Below are positions 16,466 to 24,162 of a stretch of 64,000 nucleotides of DNA, in pieces; the stretch's first letter is position 1; each line of letters opens with the position of its first letter. The position numbers and the translations under genes are program-made. The notes below the pieces were generated by a model. That model saw only the letters and a list, made by a program, of their open reading frames with translations. It was not told the DNA's origin and did not search any database. Source of the stretch: Stutzerimonas azotifigens (GTDB taxonomy: Bacteria > Pseudomonadota > Gammaproteobacteria > Pseudomonadales > Pseudomonadaceae); NCBI RefSeq assembly GCF_013522725.1, contig NZ_JAAMRF010000011.1, forward strand, positions 124,001 to 188,000, read 5' to 3'.

Positions 16466-17731
16466 ATGCACCTGCTACGCCTGGCCCTGGCGAGCCTGAA
16501 CAATCGCCGTTTCACCGCGCTTCTCACGGTATTCGCCATCGCCCTGTCCGTCTGCCTGTTGCTGGCGGTCGAGCGGGTGCGCACCGAAGCCCGCGCCAGC
16601 TTCGCCAGTACCATCAGCGGCACCGACCTGGTAGTGGGCGCCCGCTCCGGCTCGGTCAACCTGCTGCTGTACTCGGTGTTTCGCATCGGCAACGCGACCA
16701 ACAACATTCGCTGGGAACATTTCCAGCATTTCGCCGAACACCCGCGCGTGAGCTGGGCAATACCGCTTTCACTCGGGGACTCCCATCGCGGCTACCGGGT
16801 ACTGGGCACCAGCCAGAGCTATTTCGAACACTACCGCTACGCTCGCCAGCAACCGTTGCAGATCGCTGAAGGCCGCGCGTTCGAAGAGGATCCGTTCGAG
16901 GTGGTGCTTGGCGCCGAAGTGGCCGATGCGCTGCGCTATCGGCTCGGCGAAGAGATCGTGCTGGCCCATGGCGTGGCACGGGTGAGCCTGGTCCAGCACG
17001 ACGACAAGCCCTTCAGAGTCGTCGGCATTCTGAAGCGCACCGGCACGCCCGTGGACCGTACGCTGCATATCTCGCTGGCCGGTATGGAGGCGCTGCACAT
17101 CGACTGGCAGAACGGCATGCCGGCACGGGGCAATGCCCGTATCGATGCCGAACAGGCTCGCCACATGGACCTGCAACCCAAACAGATCACCGCGTTCATG
17201 CTCGGCCTCACCAGCAAAGTGGCGACCTTCAGCCTGCAGCGTGAAATCAACGAATTCCGCGGAGAACCCCTGCTGGCGATCCTGCCCGGCGTGGCGCTGC
17301 AGGAGTTGTGGAGCCTGATGGGGACCGCCGAGCAGGCGCTCTTCGTAGTCTCGCTGTTCGTGGTGCTGACCGGCTTGATCGGCATGCTCACCGCGATTCT
17401 CACCAGCCTCAACGAACGACGCCGGGAGATGGCCATCCTGCGCTCGGTCGGGGCTCGGCCCTGGCACATCGCGGGCCTGCTCGTGCTCGAGGCGTTCGCC
17501 TTGTCCCTGGCCGGGCTCGTGCTGGGCCTCATCCTGCTCTATGCCGGCATCACCATTGCCCAAGGGCCGCTGCAAAGCAGCTACGGCCTGTACCTGCCGC
17601 TGGCACTGCCGAGCCCCTATGAGTGGCGTCTGCTCGGCGCTATTCTGGGCGCCGCCCTGCTGATGGGCTGCGTACCGGCCTGGCGCGCCTATCGGCAGTC
17701 GCTGGCCGATGGCCTATCGATCCGACTGTGA
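16466..17731 (+). CDS. ABC transporter permease, FtsX/MacB family
   Basis: A 421-aa membrane protein with one N-terminal membrane segment (about 15-38), a large periplasmic MacB-like domain (about 40-280) and three C-terminal segments (about 285-310, 330-360, 385-410). The segment AIRSVGARPWHIAGLLVLEA-like (ILRSVGARPW) is characteristic of FtsX-family permeases. Such transporters act as mechanotransmitters or extract lipoproteins rather than importing ions, so a direct zinc import role is doubtful. Immediately adjacent to the ATPase gene. Confidence 0.92.
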   Translation: MHLLRLALASLNNRRFTALLTVFAIALSVCLLLAVERVRTEARASFASTISGTDLVVGARSGSVNLLLYSVFRIGNATNNIRWEHFQHFAEHPRVSWAIPLSLGDSHRGYRVLGTSQSYFEHYRYARQQPLQIAEGRAFEEDPFEVVLGAEVADALRYRLGEEIVLAHGVARVSLVQHDDKPFRVVGILKRTGTPVDRTLHISLAGMEALHIDWQNGMPARGNARIDAEQARHMDLQPKQITAFMLGLTSKVATFSLQREINEFRGEPLLAILPGVALQELWSLMGTAEQALFVVSLFVVLTGLIGMLTAILTSLNERRREMAILRSVGARPWHIAGLLVLEAFALSLAGLVLGLILLYAGITIAQGPLQSSYGLYLPLALPSPYEWRLLGAILGAALLMGCVPAWRAYRQSLADGLSIRL

Positions 17732-17739
17732 GGACCTCC

Positions 17740-18258
17740 ATGCCGCGCGCCCTTTTGATCCTGCTACTGGCATTCGCCGCCCCCGTCTGGGCGGCCGACT
17801 CGCCGCGCGAACTGAACTGGTCCGAGCTGGTGCCCGCCGATGCGCCGCCACCGCCGCCGCCGATTCCCGTGCACGACTTCTCGCAGCTGTCCGATGCGCT
17901 CGGGGAAAGCGGCCCGGCCGCTCTTCAGCAATCGCCGTCAGCACCGGTGGTCAAGGAGCTGGACGGTCAGCGCGTGAAACTTCCGGGGTATATCGTGCCG
18001 CTGGACATGACGGACGAAGGGCGGGTGATCGAGTTTCTACTGGTCCCCTACTTCGGGGCGTGCATTCACGTTCCGCCACCGCCGTCGAATCAGATCGTGC
18101 ATGCGACCAGTGAGGTCGGCGTGATGGTGGACGTACTCTACGAGCCCTTCTGGATCGAAGGGCCGCTGCGCGTCGAGCATGCGAGCAGCGAACTGGCCGA
18201 GGCCGGTTACCAGATGGATGCCCAGAAGATCTATCCCTACGAGCTGCCGGACAGCTGA
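17740..18258 (+). CDS. DUF3299 periplasmic protein
   Basis: A 172-aa exported protein with a signal peptide (1-18), a Pro-rich linker (33-43) and the DUF3299 core. The core contains LPGYIVPLD (81-89) and the motif FLLVPYFGACIHVPPPPSNQ with Cys108 and His110 as possible metal ligands. Homologues are lipoprotein-like or periplasmic and recur beside DUF2796 and FtsX-type ABC genes in Zur regulons. The ATG 17740 follows the permease stop by eight bases with GAGGAC as ribosome site. Biochemical role unknown. Confidence 0.88.
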   Translation: MPRALLILLLAFAAPVWAADSPRELNWSELVPADAPPPPPPIPVHDFSQLSDALGESGPAALQQSPSAPVVKELDGQRVKLPGYIVPLDMTDEGRVIEFLLVPYFGACIHVPPPPSNQIVHATSEVGVMVDVLYEPFWIEGPLRVEHASSELAEAGYQMDAQKIYPYELPDS

Positions 18259-18287
18259 TCGACTCGCCCGCCATCCGGACTGGGTCG

Positions 18288-19376
18288 TCAGCGCAGCTGA
18301 GCCACCTGGCGTTCGCGCTCGAAGCTCAGCTCACTCTCGGCCCACTCTCGCCACGCACGCACCTGACGCCGCTCTGCACCGGCTCGCTCGGCCTGGCGCA
18401 AGGCATCGAGTCCAGCCTGCCAATGCGCCTGTTCGAGTTCCAGCTGAGCCAGATTCAGCCAATGCTTGGAATTGCCGGAACGGCCCGCCAGGTTGCGGTA
18501 GATGGACGCTGCGGCGCCGCGCTCGCGGGCCTGCCACCAGAGCATGCCCAGCCGCTCTTCGCGGGTCGCGCTGTTGGCCAGCAGACCGGACTTCAACATG
18601 CCCTCCAGCAGCCTGGCGCCCTGCCAGGGCTGCCCTGCGGCGCTGGCCAGCAGCACCAGGTTGTCCAGCTCCGACTCGCTGAAGGCGACACCTTTGGCCT
18701 GCGCCGCCCGCAAGGTTGCCAGCGCCTTGTCGTCGGCACCGGCCATCTGCTGCAACGCGGCCAGCTGGCGCCAGTCTCGAGCACGGTCAGGATGACGCGC
18801 CAACAGCACGCGCTGCCAGCGCTCGGCGGCCTGGTAGCGCTTGAGCTCGGCATTGCCGGCGACCAACAGCTGGTACCAGGTATCGGCCGCTTTCGGATTG
18901 CGCTGCACGTAACGCTCGGCCAGCGGCAGCGCCTTGGTGTGCTGGCCAAGGCCCTGATAGGCCTGCACCAGCATCTGCAGCACGTCCTCGTCGGCGTTGC
19001 CCTGCGCCGACAGCAGGCTGACCACCTGGGCGTAGCGGCGTTCACCTAGGTTCAACCGCGCCAGGTTGAGGCGCTCACGGACCTGGGACTCGTCGTCGAG
19101 CTTGCCGCTGTTGAACGCCCTGCCCAGGAAATCCAGCGCCTGCGCGTTGTTGCCCTCGGCCCAGGCGAGATAGCCGCGGCTGCGCCACAACAGCGCTTCC
19201 TCAAGGCTGCCGGGACGCGGCGTAGCGCCTTCCAGCGCGCGCCGGGCGGCCGCGTAGTCACCCTTTTGCTGGGCGGACTGGGCGGTGTCGAGGGCGCGGA
19301 ACACGCCCGGATCGATACTCTGCGCCGCACAGGAGAAGGACGCGACCAGCATCAGCAAAGGCAGCAAACGTGTCAT
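18288..19376 (-). CDS. TPR-repeat periplasmic protein of the TonB module
   Basis: A 362-aa protein with a signal peptide (about 1-18, ending CAAQ) and successive tetratricopeptide-like helices through the whole mature part (for example ALDTAQSAQQKGDYAAARRAL and LVQAYQGLGQHTKALPLAERYV). It is the last gene of a six-gene minus-strand operon and starts one base after the tonB stop with GGAGG in the overlap. It corresponds in position to the TPR gene found after TonB2 systems in Vibrio, where it is needed for some TonB2-dependent uptake. The partner is likely TonB or TtpC-like, by inference. Confidence 0.87.
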   Translation of the reverse strand: MTRLLPLLMLVASFSCAAQSIDPGVFRALDTAQSAQQKGDYAAARRALEGATPRPGSLEEALLWRSRGYLAWAEGNNAQALDFLGRAFNSGKLDDESQVRERLNLARLNLGERRYAQVVSLLSAQGNADEDVLQMLVQAYQGLGQHTKALPLAERYVQRNPKAADTWYQLLVAGNAELKRYQAAERWQRVLLARHPDRARDWRQLAALQQMAGADDKALATLRAAQAKGVAFSESELDNLVLLASAAGQPWQGARLLEGMLKSGLLANSATREERLGMLWWQARERGAAASIYRNLAGRSGNSKHWLNLAQLELEQAHWQAGLDALRQAERAGAERRQVRAWREWAESELSFERERQVAQLR

Positions 19377-19377
19377 T

Positions 19378-20079
19378 TCAGCCTCCTTCGAGTTTGAAGT
19401 GCAAGGTTTTGACCGCTTCGCGCGATACCGCAGCGCCGCCCTCGGTGCGCGGTGCGAAACGCCAACGCGCCGCCGCACGCCGGGCCTCGCGATCGAACAC
19501 ATTACGCGGCGACGCTTCGAGCACGCGGATGTTTTCGACCCGCCCCTGGGGCGTGATGGTGAACGCCAGCTTGATGTGGCCCTCAATCCCCTGCTGCCGG
19601 GCTCGGTAGGGATACTCCGGCCGTATGTCGTTGAGCGGTGTGACCTCCTGCTCGGGTCCGCCGGACTGTGCCGCGGGCGCCGCCGGGCTGGACGGTGCCG
19701 CGGGCGCGGGGGCCGGTGCGGGAGCCGGCGCAGCGGCGGTCAACCCGGAAAGGCTCGGTGTGGGCGCCGCAGCGACGGCGACCCCGGTATCGATATTCGG
19801 CATGTCCAGATCGAGCTTCGGCAGGCTGGCGTTGGGCGTGCTCATCGCCGGGGTCGGAGGCGTCGGTGGCTGCGGTGTCTTCGGCTGTGGCGGTTCGGGC
19901 GCCTGCTGCCGAGAGCGGGGCGAGCTTTCGCTGCTGCGGTTGTCCATGCGCACGAAATTGGCGATCGCCACCGGATCGTCCTCGACCATGCTGCGTGGTG
20001 GCGAGACCATGCTCAGCATCAGGGCGAAGAGCGCCAGTGCCATGAGGCAGGCGCCGATGAAGGACAACCCCAGGCGCAT
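19378..20079 (-). CDS. tonB: Energy transducer TonB
   Basis: A 233-aa protein with an N-terminal membrane anchor (about 5-26), a long Pro/Ala-rich periplasm-spanning linker (about 58-140) and a C-terminal TonB domain (YPYRARQQGIEGHIKLAFTI, ARRAAARWRF). It couples the proton motive force harvested by ExbB/ExbD to outer membrane receptors. ATG 20079 overlaps the exbD stop by one base (TGATG). The short linker and small size are like TonB2-type proteins. Its receptor is not identified; btuB lies 16 kb away. Confidence 0.93.
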   Translation of the reverse strand: MRLGLSFIGACLMALALFALMLSMVSPPRSMVEDDPVAIANFVRMDNRSSESSPRSRQQAPEPPQPKTPQPPTPPTPAMSTPNASLPKLDLDMPNIDTGVAVAAAPTPSLSGLTAAAPAPAPAPAPAAPSSPAAPAAQSGGPEQEVTPLNDIRPEYPYRARQQGIEGHIKLAFTITPQGRVENIRVLEASPRNVFDREARRAAARWRFAPRTEGGAAVSREAVKTLHFKLEGG

Positions 20080-20492
20080 CACCGCCCTCCCGCGCTGGCC
20101 GCCAGCGCGACATCCTGCACACCGGCCAGGCGCGCCTGATCCATGACCTGGACCACCAGCCCGGTACGCGCATCCTGGTCGGCCTGAACCACCACGGCGC
20201 CATCAGGCTGATCGACCCGCATCTTCTCGACGTGGGCACGAACGCTGCGCACGTCGACCGGCTGCTTGTCGATCCAGACCTGGCCGTCGGCGGTCACCGC
20301 GATCAGGATGTTGCCCTTGTCCTGGGCGCTGGCCGTATCGGCCTGGGGCCGCTGCACTTCGACACCCGACTCCCTGATGAAGGAGCTGGTGACGATGAAG
20401 AAGATCAGCATGATGAAGACCACATCGAGCATCGGCGTGAGGTCGATGCCGGTGTCTTCTTCCTGCTGGTAATGGTGACGACGCATTCGCAT
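20079..20492 (-). CDS. exbD: Biopolymer transport protein ExbD
   Basis: A 137-aa protein with a single N-terminal membrane helix (about 22-40) containing the proton-relay Asp23 in the LTPMLDVVFIML motif, and a periplasmic domain (about 45-137). It works with ExbB as the proton-driven motor for TonB. It starts 10 bases after exbB and overlaps tonB by one base. Confidence 0.95.
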   Translation of the reverse strand: MRMRRHHYQQEEDTGIDLTPMLDVVFIMLIFFIVTSSFIRESGVEVQRPQADTASAQDKGNILIAVTADGQVWIDKQPVDVRSVRAHVEKMRVDQPDGAVVVQADQDARTGLVVQVMDQARLAGVQDVALAASAGGR

Positions 20493-20502
20493 CAGAACAT
20501 CC

Positions 20503-21045
20503 TCAATCGTGACGCAGCTGGTCGGCCAGCCGGTCGAGAGCCTGCCGCGCGTTTCGCTCGAGGCGCGCCAGGCTGAAAAGTCCGGTAATGGCCAGCACCA
20601 TGCCGGCCATGGTCGGCAAGGTCGCTTGCCATACGCCCGCAGCCATACCGCGCGGGTTGCCGGTGCCGTTGAGCGCCAACACGTCGAACACCGCGATCAT
20701 GCCGGTGACGGTGCCGAGCAGGCCGAGCAGCGGATACATCGCCACCAGCGTCTTGCTCAGCCGCAACGGCATGGTCAGCTGCTGCTGGGCCTGCGCCAGC
20801 CAGGCACTGCGCACGGCACGCTGGCGGCTGTGGCTGAGTTCCAGCCGATGCCAGGCGGCGCGGCGTTCCTCGACCCAGCGCGGGAACACCCGACGCATGA
20901 ACCACAGCCGCTCGAACACCAGCGTCCAATAGACCACGCAGAGTGCCGCCAGGGCCCACATCACCATGCCGCCCGCAGCCATGAAGTCGAGCAACGCATA
21001 ACCGCTGTCGACCAGCCGCAGCCAGTGGGTGTGGAAATCAGTCAC
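20503..21045 (-). CDS. exbB: ExbB / TolQ / MotA-type proton channel protein
   Basis: A 180-aa protein with three membrane helices: about 15-42, then a pair at about 95-120 and 135-160 carrying the PLLGLLGTVTGMIAVFDVL signature. This is the compact ExbB2-like subunit; the larger homologue is encoded just upstream. GTG start at 21045 overlaps the upstream gene by eight bases, with GGAG nine bases before it. Confidence 0.92.
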   Translation of the reverse strand: MTDFHTHWLRLVDSGYALLDFMAAGGMVMWALAALCVVYWTLVFERLWFMRRVFPRWVEERRAAWHRLELSHSRQRAVRSAWLAQAQQQLTMPLRLSKTLVAMYPLLGLLGTVTGMIAVFDVLALNGTGNPRGMAAGVWQATLPTMAGMVLAITGLFSLARLERNARQALDRLADQLRHD

Positions 21046-22384
21046 GGCGCGGCGCTCCAGACAGGTGCAGTGCGATCAAACCGGCGCTCTGCTGCTCCAG
21101 CATCTGGATCAGCGCCTTGCTGCGGCTGGCCAGCAGGCTGTGCAGGAACAGCAGCGGAATGGCCACCACCAAGCCGAGCACGGTGGTCACAAGGGCCTGC
21201 GAGATGCCGTCGGCCATCAGCCGGGAATCGCCGCCACCGCTCTGGGTAATGGCCTGGAAGGTGACGATCATGCCGGTCACGGTGCCCAGCAACCCGAGCA
21301 GCGGCGCCACGGCACTGAGCAGCTTGAGCAGCGGCTGGCCCCGCTCGAGCGGCGGCGTTTCCTGCAGAATCGCCTCGTCCAGCTTGAGCTCCAGGGTTTC
21401 CAGATCCGCCAGCTGCGGCTTAGGGCCCAGCACGCCGATGACGCGACCCAGCGGGTTGTCGTCGCGCGGCGTGCTCAGTTCACGGACCTGGCGGCTGACC
21501 TTGCGCCCGACGCCAGCGAGATAGACCATCCGCCAAATGGCCAACAGCAGGCCGAACACCCCCAAGGCAATGATCACCCAGCCCACCAGACCGCCCTGCT
21601 GAACGCGATCCCACAGATTCGGCTGACGCTGCAGCTGGGCCAGCAAAGTGCCGCGACTGGGGTCGACCGGCAGCGTGGCGAGCTCGGCATCGCTGTTCAG
21701 ATAATCGCGCACCATCCCCTGCCCGGACGGCTGCCGAGCCGGAGCCAGCAGATCGCCCGTGTCGGCGTCGTAACGCAGGAAGCTGTCATCGGTAAACGCG
21801 GAGAAGGTACCAACGCGCAATACCGACTGCCGGCTGCGGCTGCCATCGGCGGCCACCACAGGCAGCTCGACACGCTCGACTCGGCCGCTGGCTGCGAGAT
21901 CTTCGAGCAGGGTCATCCAGAAGCCGTCCAGGTCTTCGGCCGACGGCAGAGCGCGGCTCTCGGCCAAGGCACGTAAGCGCTTGACGCGCTCGGGGTATTG
22001 CACGTTGAGCATGCTGTCCTGCCACTGCCCGGAAATATCCCCGGCGCTTTGGCGCACCACGCCGAACAGCTCACCCAGGTGGCCGACCCGCTGAGACAGC
22101 AATTTTTCCTGTTCGCCCAGCTCCGCTTCCTGACGATCGAAATCGGCCTTCAGTCGCTCAGCCTCTGCCTTCTGCTTGTTCAACTCGGCCTGAGCTTGCG
22201 ACAACAGACGGGACTGCTCGCTGCGATCGGCAAGGAATGCCTGCTCGCGCTGCTGCATAGCGGCGACTTCAGCGGCGCGATCGCTGCGAATGCGCTGTAG
22301 CAGCTGGTCGGGCGTGAGGGGATCGGCGGCCTGCGCCAGGGCGGGCGCCAGGCCAACGAACAGCAGGAAGAACAGACGACTCAT
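21038..22384 (-). CDS. TtpC-like large MotA/TolQ/ExbB proton channel protein
   Basis: A 448-aa protein with a cleavable signal peptide (1-20), a long predicted coiled coil (about 35-115, rich in Glu, Gln, Ala), a globular periplasmic part to about 260, then a C-terminal ExbB-like channel domain (about 265-440) with PLLGLLGTVTGMIVTFQAI and TTVLGLVVAIPLLFLHSLL. This architecture is that of TtpC, the additional component of Vibrio TonB2 systems. Its ATG overlaps the DUF3450 stop by four bases. Confidence 0.9.
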   Translation of the reverse strand: MSRLFFLLFVGLAPALAQAADPLTPDQLLQRIRSDRAAEVAAMQQREQAFLADRSEQSRLLSQAQAELNKQKAEAERLKADFDRQEAELGEQEKLLSQRVGHLGELFGVVRQSAGDISGQWQDSMLNVQYPERVKRLRALAESRALPSAEDLDGFWMTLLEDLAASGRVERVELPVVAADGSRSRQSVLRVGTFSAFTDDSFLRYDADTGDLLAPARQPSGQGMVRDYLNSDAELATLPVDPSRGTLLAQLQRQPNLWDRVQQGGLVGWVIIALGVFGLLLAIWRMVYLAGVGRKVSRQVRELSTPRDDNPLGRVIGVLGPKPQLADLETLELKLDEAILQETPPLERGQPLLKLLSAVAPLLGLLGTVTGMIVTFQAITQSGGGDSRLMADGISQALVTTVLGLVVAIPLLFLHSLLASRSKALIQMLEQQSAGLIALHLSGAPRRD

Positions 22385-23151
22385 TGCGCGGCCTCCTGGG
22401 CCAGGGTTTTCACCGGCAACTGCAGATAGGCGGGTGCCTGTTGCTGCCGGGCAATTGCGATGGCCTGGGTAAGCGGTCGTCGGGCACTACCGTCGAGCAC
22501 TTCCCAGCGCTGGGCCTTGGGATTCCACCAGCCACTCTCGTGGGCATCGAGGGTCTGGTAATAGAGCATTGCGCGGCCGAGCCTGAAGAATTCGACGCTG
22601 CGTGTCGCGTCGCCCTCGCCAAGCTCGCCGCGCCAGGCCTCCAGCGTGCGGCCGTAATCGCTTTCGATCTGATAGGCCTCGAGGATGCGGCGGTATTTGT
22701 CGGCCAGGCTGATGTCCGCACGCGGCAGCATGTCCTGCAGCTGTGCCAGCCGATCGGCGCGTTCGTCCGGCAGGAACGGCAGATCCGCCGCGATGAATTC
22801 GCCCAATACCTGGACCATCCGGCTCATTTGCGGCGTGACGGCTTCCTGAGTGCGCTCGATATTGTCGAGCTGACGCTGGAAACCTTCGAGTTCCTTGCGC
22901 TGCGCTGCGGTGAGCTCGCGCAGCTGTTCGTTGTAGGCCTTCAACGCCTCGGCTTGCTGAACGGCGCTGCGGTAGTCGAGAAGCGCCTGTCTGGCAGCAT
23001 CGTCCAGCTGCTCGATCCGTGCCTGGGAGGCCTTCGCCTCGGCCGCCAGGCGCTGACTCTCGTCGAGAGCCTCGTCCAGCGGGGCAGCCTGCAACGGCAG
23101 ACAGAACGACAACAGGACGCCTGCGAGCAAGCGAGTCGGGTACAGATTCAT
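22381..23151 (-). CDS. DUF3450 periplasmic coiled-coil protein
   Basis: A 256-aa exported protein with a signal peptide (1-23) and a coiled coil at about 25-110 (SQRLAAEAKASQARIEQLDDAAR, QRQLDNIERTQ), followed by a helical domain. DUF3450 genes regularly precede TtpC-like ExbB genes in Gammaproteobacteria, so it probably contacts the coiled coil of its neighbour. It is the first gene of the TonB module, and its start lies 34 bases from the second Zur-like box. No catalytic motif is seen. Confidence 0.9.
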   Translation of the reverse strand: MNLYPTRLLAGVLLSFCLPLQAAPLDEALDESQRLAAEAKASQARIEQLDDAARQALLDYRSAVQQAEALKAYNEQLRELTAAQRKELEGFQRQLDNIERTQEAVTPQMSRMVQVLGEFIAADLPFLPDERADRLAQLQDMLPRADISLADKYRRILEAYQIESDYGRTLEAWRGELGEGDATRSVEFFRLGRAMLYYQTLDAHESGWWNPKAQRWEVLDGSARRPLTQAIAIARQQQAPAYLQLPVKTLAQEAAQ

Positions 23152-23184
23152 GCGGAGTGGACCCTCGGGTTCGCGAAACGAAGC

Positions 23185-23199
23185 GTTATGTTATAACAA
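23185..23199. promoter_or_regulatory. Candidate Zur box upstream of the DUF3450-TonB operon
   Basis: On the minus strand it reads TTGTTATAACATAAC, 14 of 15 bases identical to the element at 15083-15097, with the perfect palindrome TGTTATAACA (23189-23198). It lies 34 bases upstream of the DUF3450 ATG, where repressor binding would block the promoter. It is also about 215 bases from the divergent ompW-like gene, too far to be its operator. Confidence 0.75.
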
Positions 23200-23334
23200 T
23201 AGTCAACGAATGCAGTGCCAGTTTGCATCGATACTGACAATGGGATGCAGCAGCAGATTCAGAAAGAGAAACATTATCATCTGCAAGCAGAGCACAACGC
23301 AACCGACTCCCTCCGCGCAGGCCGGCAGGCTTTA

Positions 23335-23375
23335 TTGAGCTGGATCAAAGCGCTCCTGACGCAGCGACCTACCAT
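23335..23375 (+). promoter_or_regulatory. Anr/FNR-type site and -10 of the ompW-like gene
   Basis: TTGAGCTGGATCAA (23335-23348) matches TTGAT-N4-ATCAA at 9 of 10 specific bases. TACCAT at 23370-23375 can serve as a -10. With a start site about seven bases later, the dyad centre would be near -41.5, the position of class II FNR activation. OmpW orthologues in E. coli and P. aeruginosa (OprG) are known FNR/Anr targets. Confidence 0.65.
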
Positions 23376-23414
23376 GTGCCTCAGTCGCAACACACCTGCT
23401 CGATGGAGTTCACT

Positions 23415-24098
23415 ATGCGCAAGTCCCTGATCACCCTTTCCGTGCTCGCCATGGCACTTACCGCCCCTCTGGCCCAGGCACATCAGGCCGGCGACATCAT
23501 CGTTCGGGCGGGCGCCGTCACCGTCGACGCTCGCGAGGACAGCTCGGGCATCAAGCACGGCGCTCTCGGCGACCTTGGCGGACAAGCCACACTGGACAGC
23601 GACACCCAACTGGGTCTGAACTTCGCCTACATGCTGACCGACCGGGTCGGTATCGAGCTGCTGGCCGCCACCCCGTTCAGCCACAGCGTCGGCATCAAGG
23701 GCTCACCGGCGGGCCTGGACGCGCTCAACGGCAAGCTCGGGGACATCAAGCAGCTGCCACCGACCCTGAGCCTGGTCTACTACCCGCTCGACACCAAGTC
23801 GGCCTTCCAGCCCTATGTCGGCGCCGGTATCAACTACACCTGGTTCTTCGATGAGTCGGTCTCCAGCAGCGCAGAGGCCAAGGGCTTCGATGGGCTGAGC
23901 CTGAAGAACTCCTGGGGCTTCGCCGCCCAGGTCGGCATGGACTACATGCTCAGCGACAACCTGATGATCAACGCACAGGTGCGCTACATCGATATCGACA
24001 CAACCGGCTACACCCACCTCGACGGCGTGGGTCGTTTAAAGGTCGACGTCGATGTCGACCCGATGGTCTACATGGTCGGCCTGGGCTACAAGTTCTAA
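23415..24098 (+). CDS. ompW: OmpW-family outer membrane protein (OprG-like)
   Basis: A 227-aa protein with a signal peptide (1-22, ending AQA), GDIIVRAGAVTV at the start of the mature chain, an eight-stranded barrel pattern (for example YYPLDTKSAFQPYVGAGINYTWFF) and a terminal Phe typical of outer membrane barrels. OmpW barrels pass small hydrophobic compounds through a lateral gate. The ATG 23415 has GGAG six bases upstream. It is divergent from the TonB operon and ends at a terminator shared with the epimerase gene. Confidence 0.93.
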   Translation: MRKSLITLSVLAMALTAPLAQAHQAGDIIVRAGAVTVDAREDSSGIKHGALGDLGGQATLDSDTQLGLNFAYMLTDRVGIELLAATPFSHSVGIKGSPAGLDALNGKLGDIKQLPPTLSLVYYPLDTKSAFQPYVGAGINYTWFFDESVSSSAEAKGFDGLSLKNSWGFAAQVGMDYMLSDNLMINAQVRYIDIDTTGYTHLDGVGRLKVDVDVDPMVYMVGLGYKF

Positions 24099-24111
24099 GC
24101 CAGCCGCAAAA

Positions 24112-24146
24112 ACGAAACAGGCGCCCTCGAGGCGCCTGTTTTCGCT
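24112..24146. terminator. Bidirectional rho-independent terminator
   Basis: AACAGGCGCC-CTCGA-GGCGCCTGTT, flanked by A- and T-rich runs on the two sides (AAAAACGAAA before, TTTTCGCTTTT after). It sits between the convergent ompW-like and epimerase genes and can serve both. Confidence 0.88.
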
Positions 24147-24162
24147 TTTGGAAGATCCCGGA

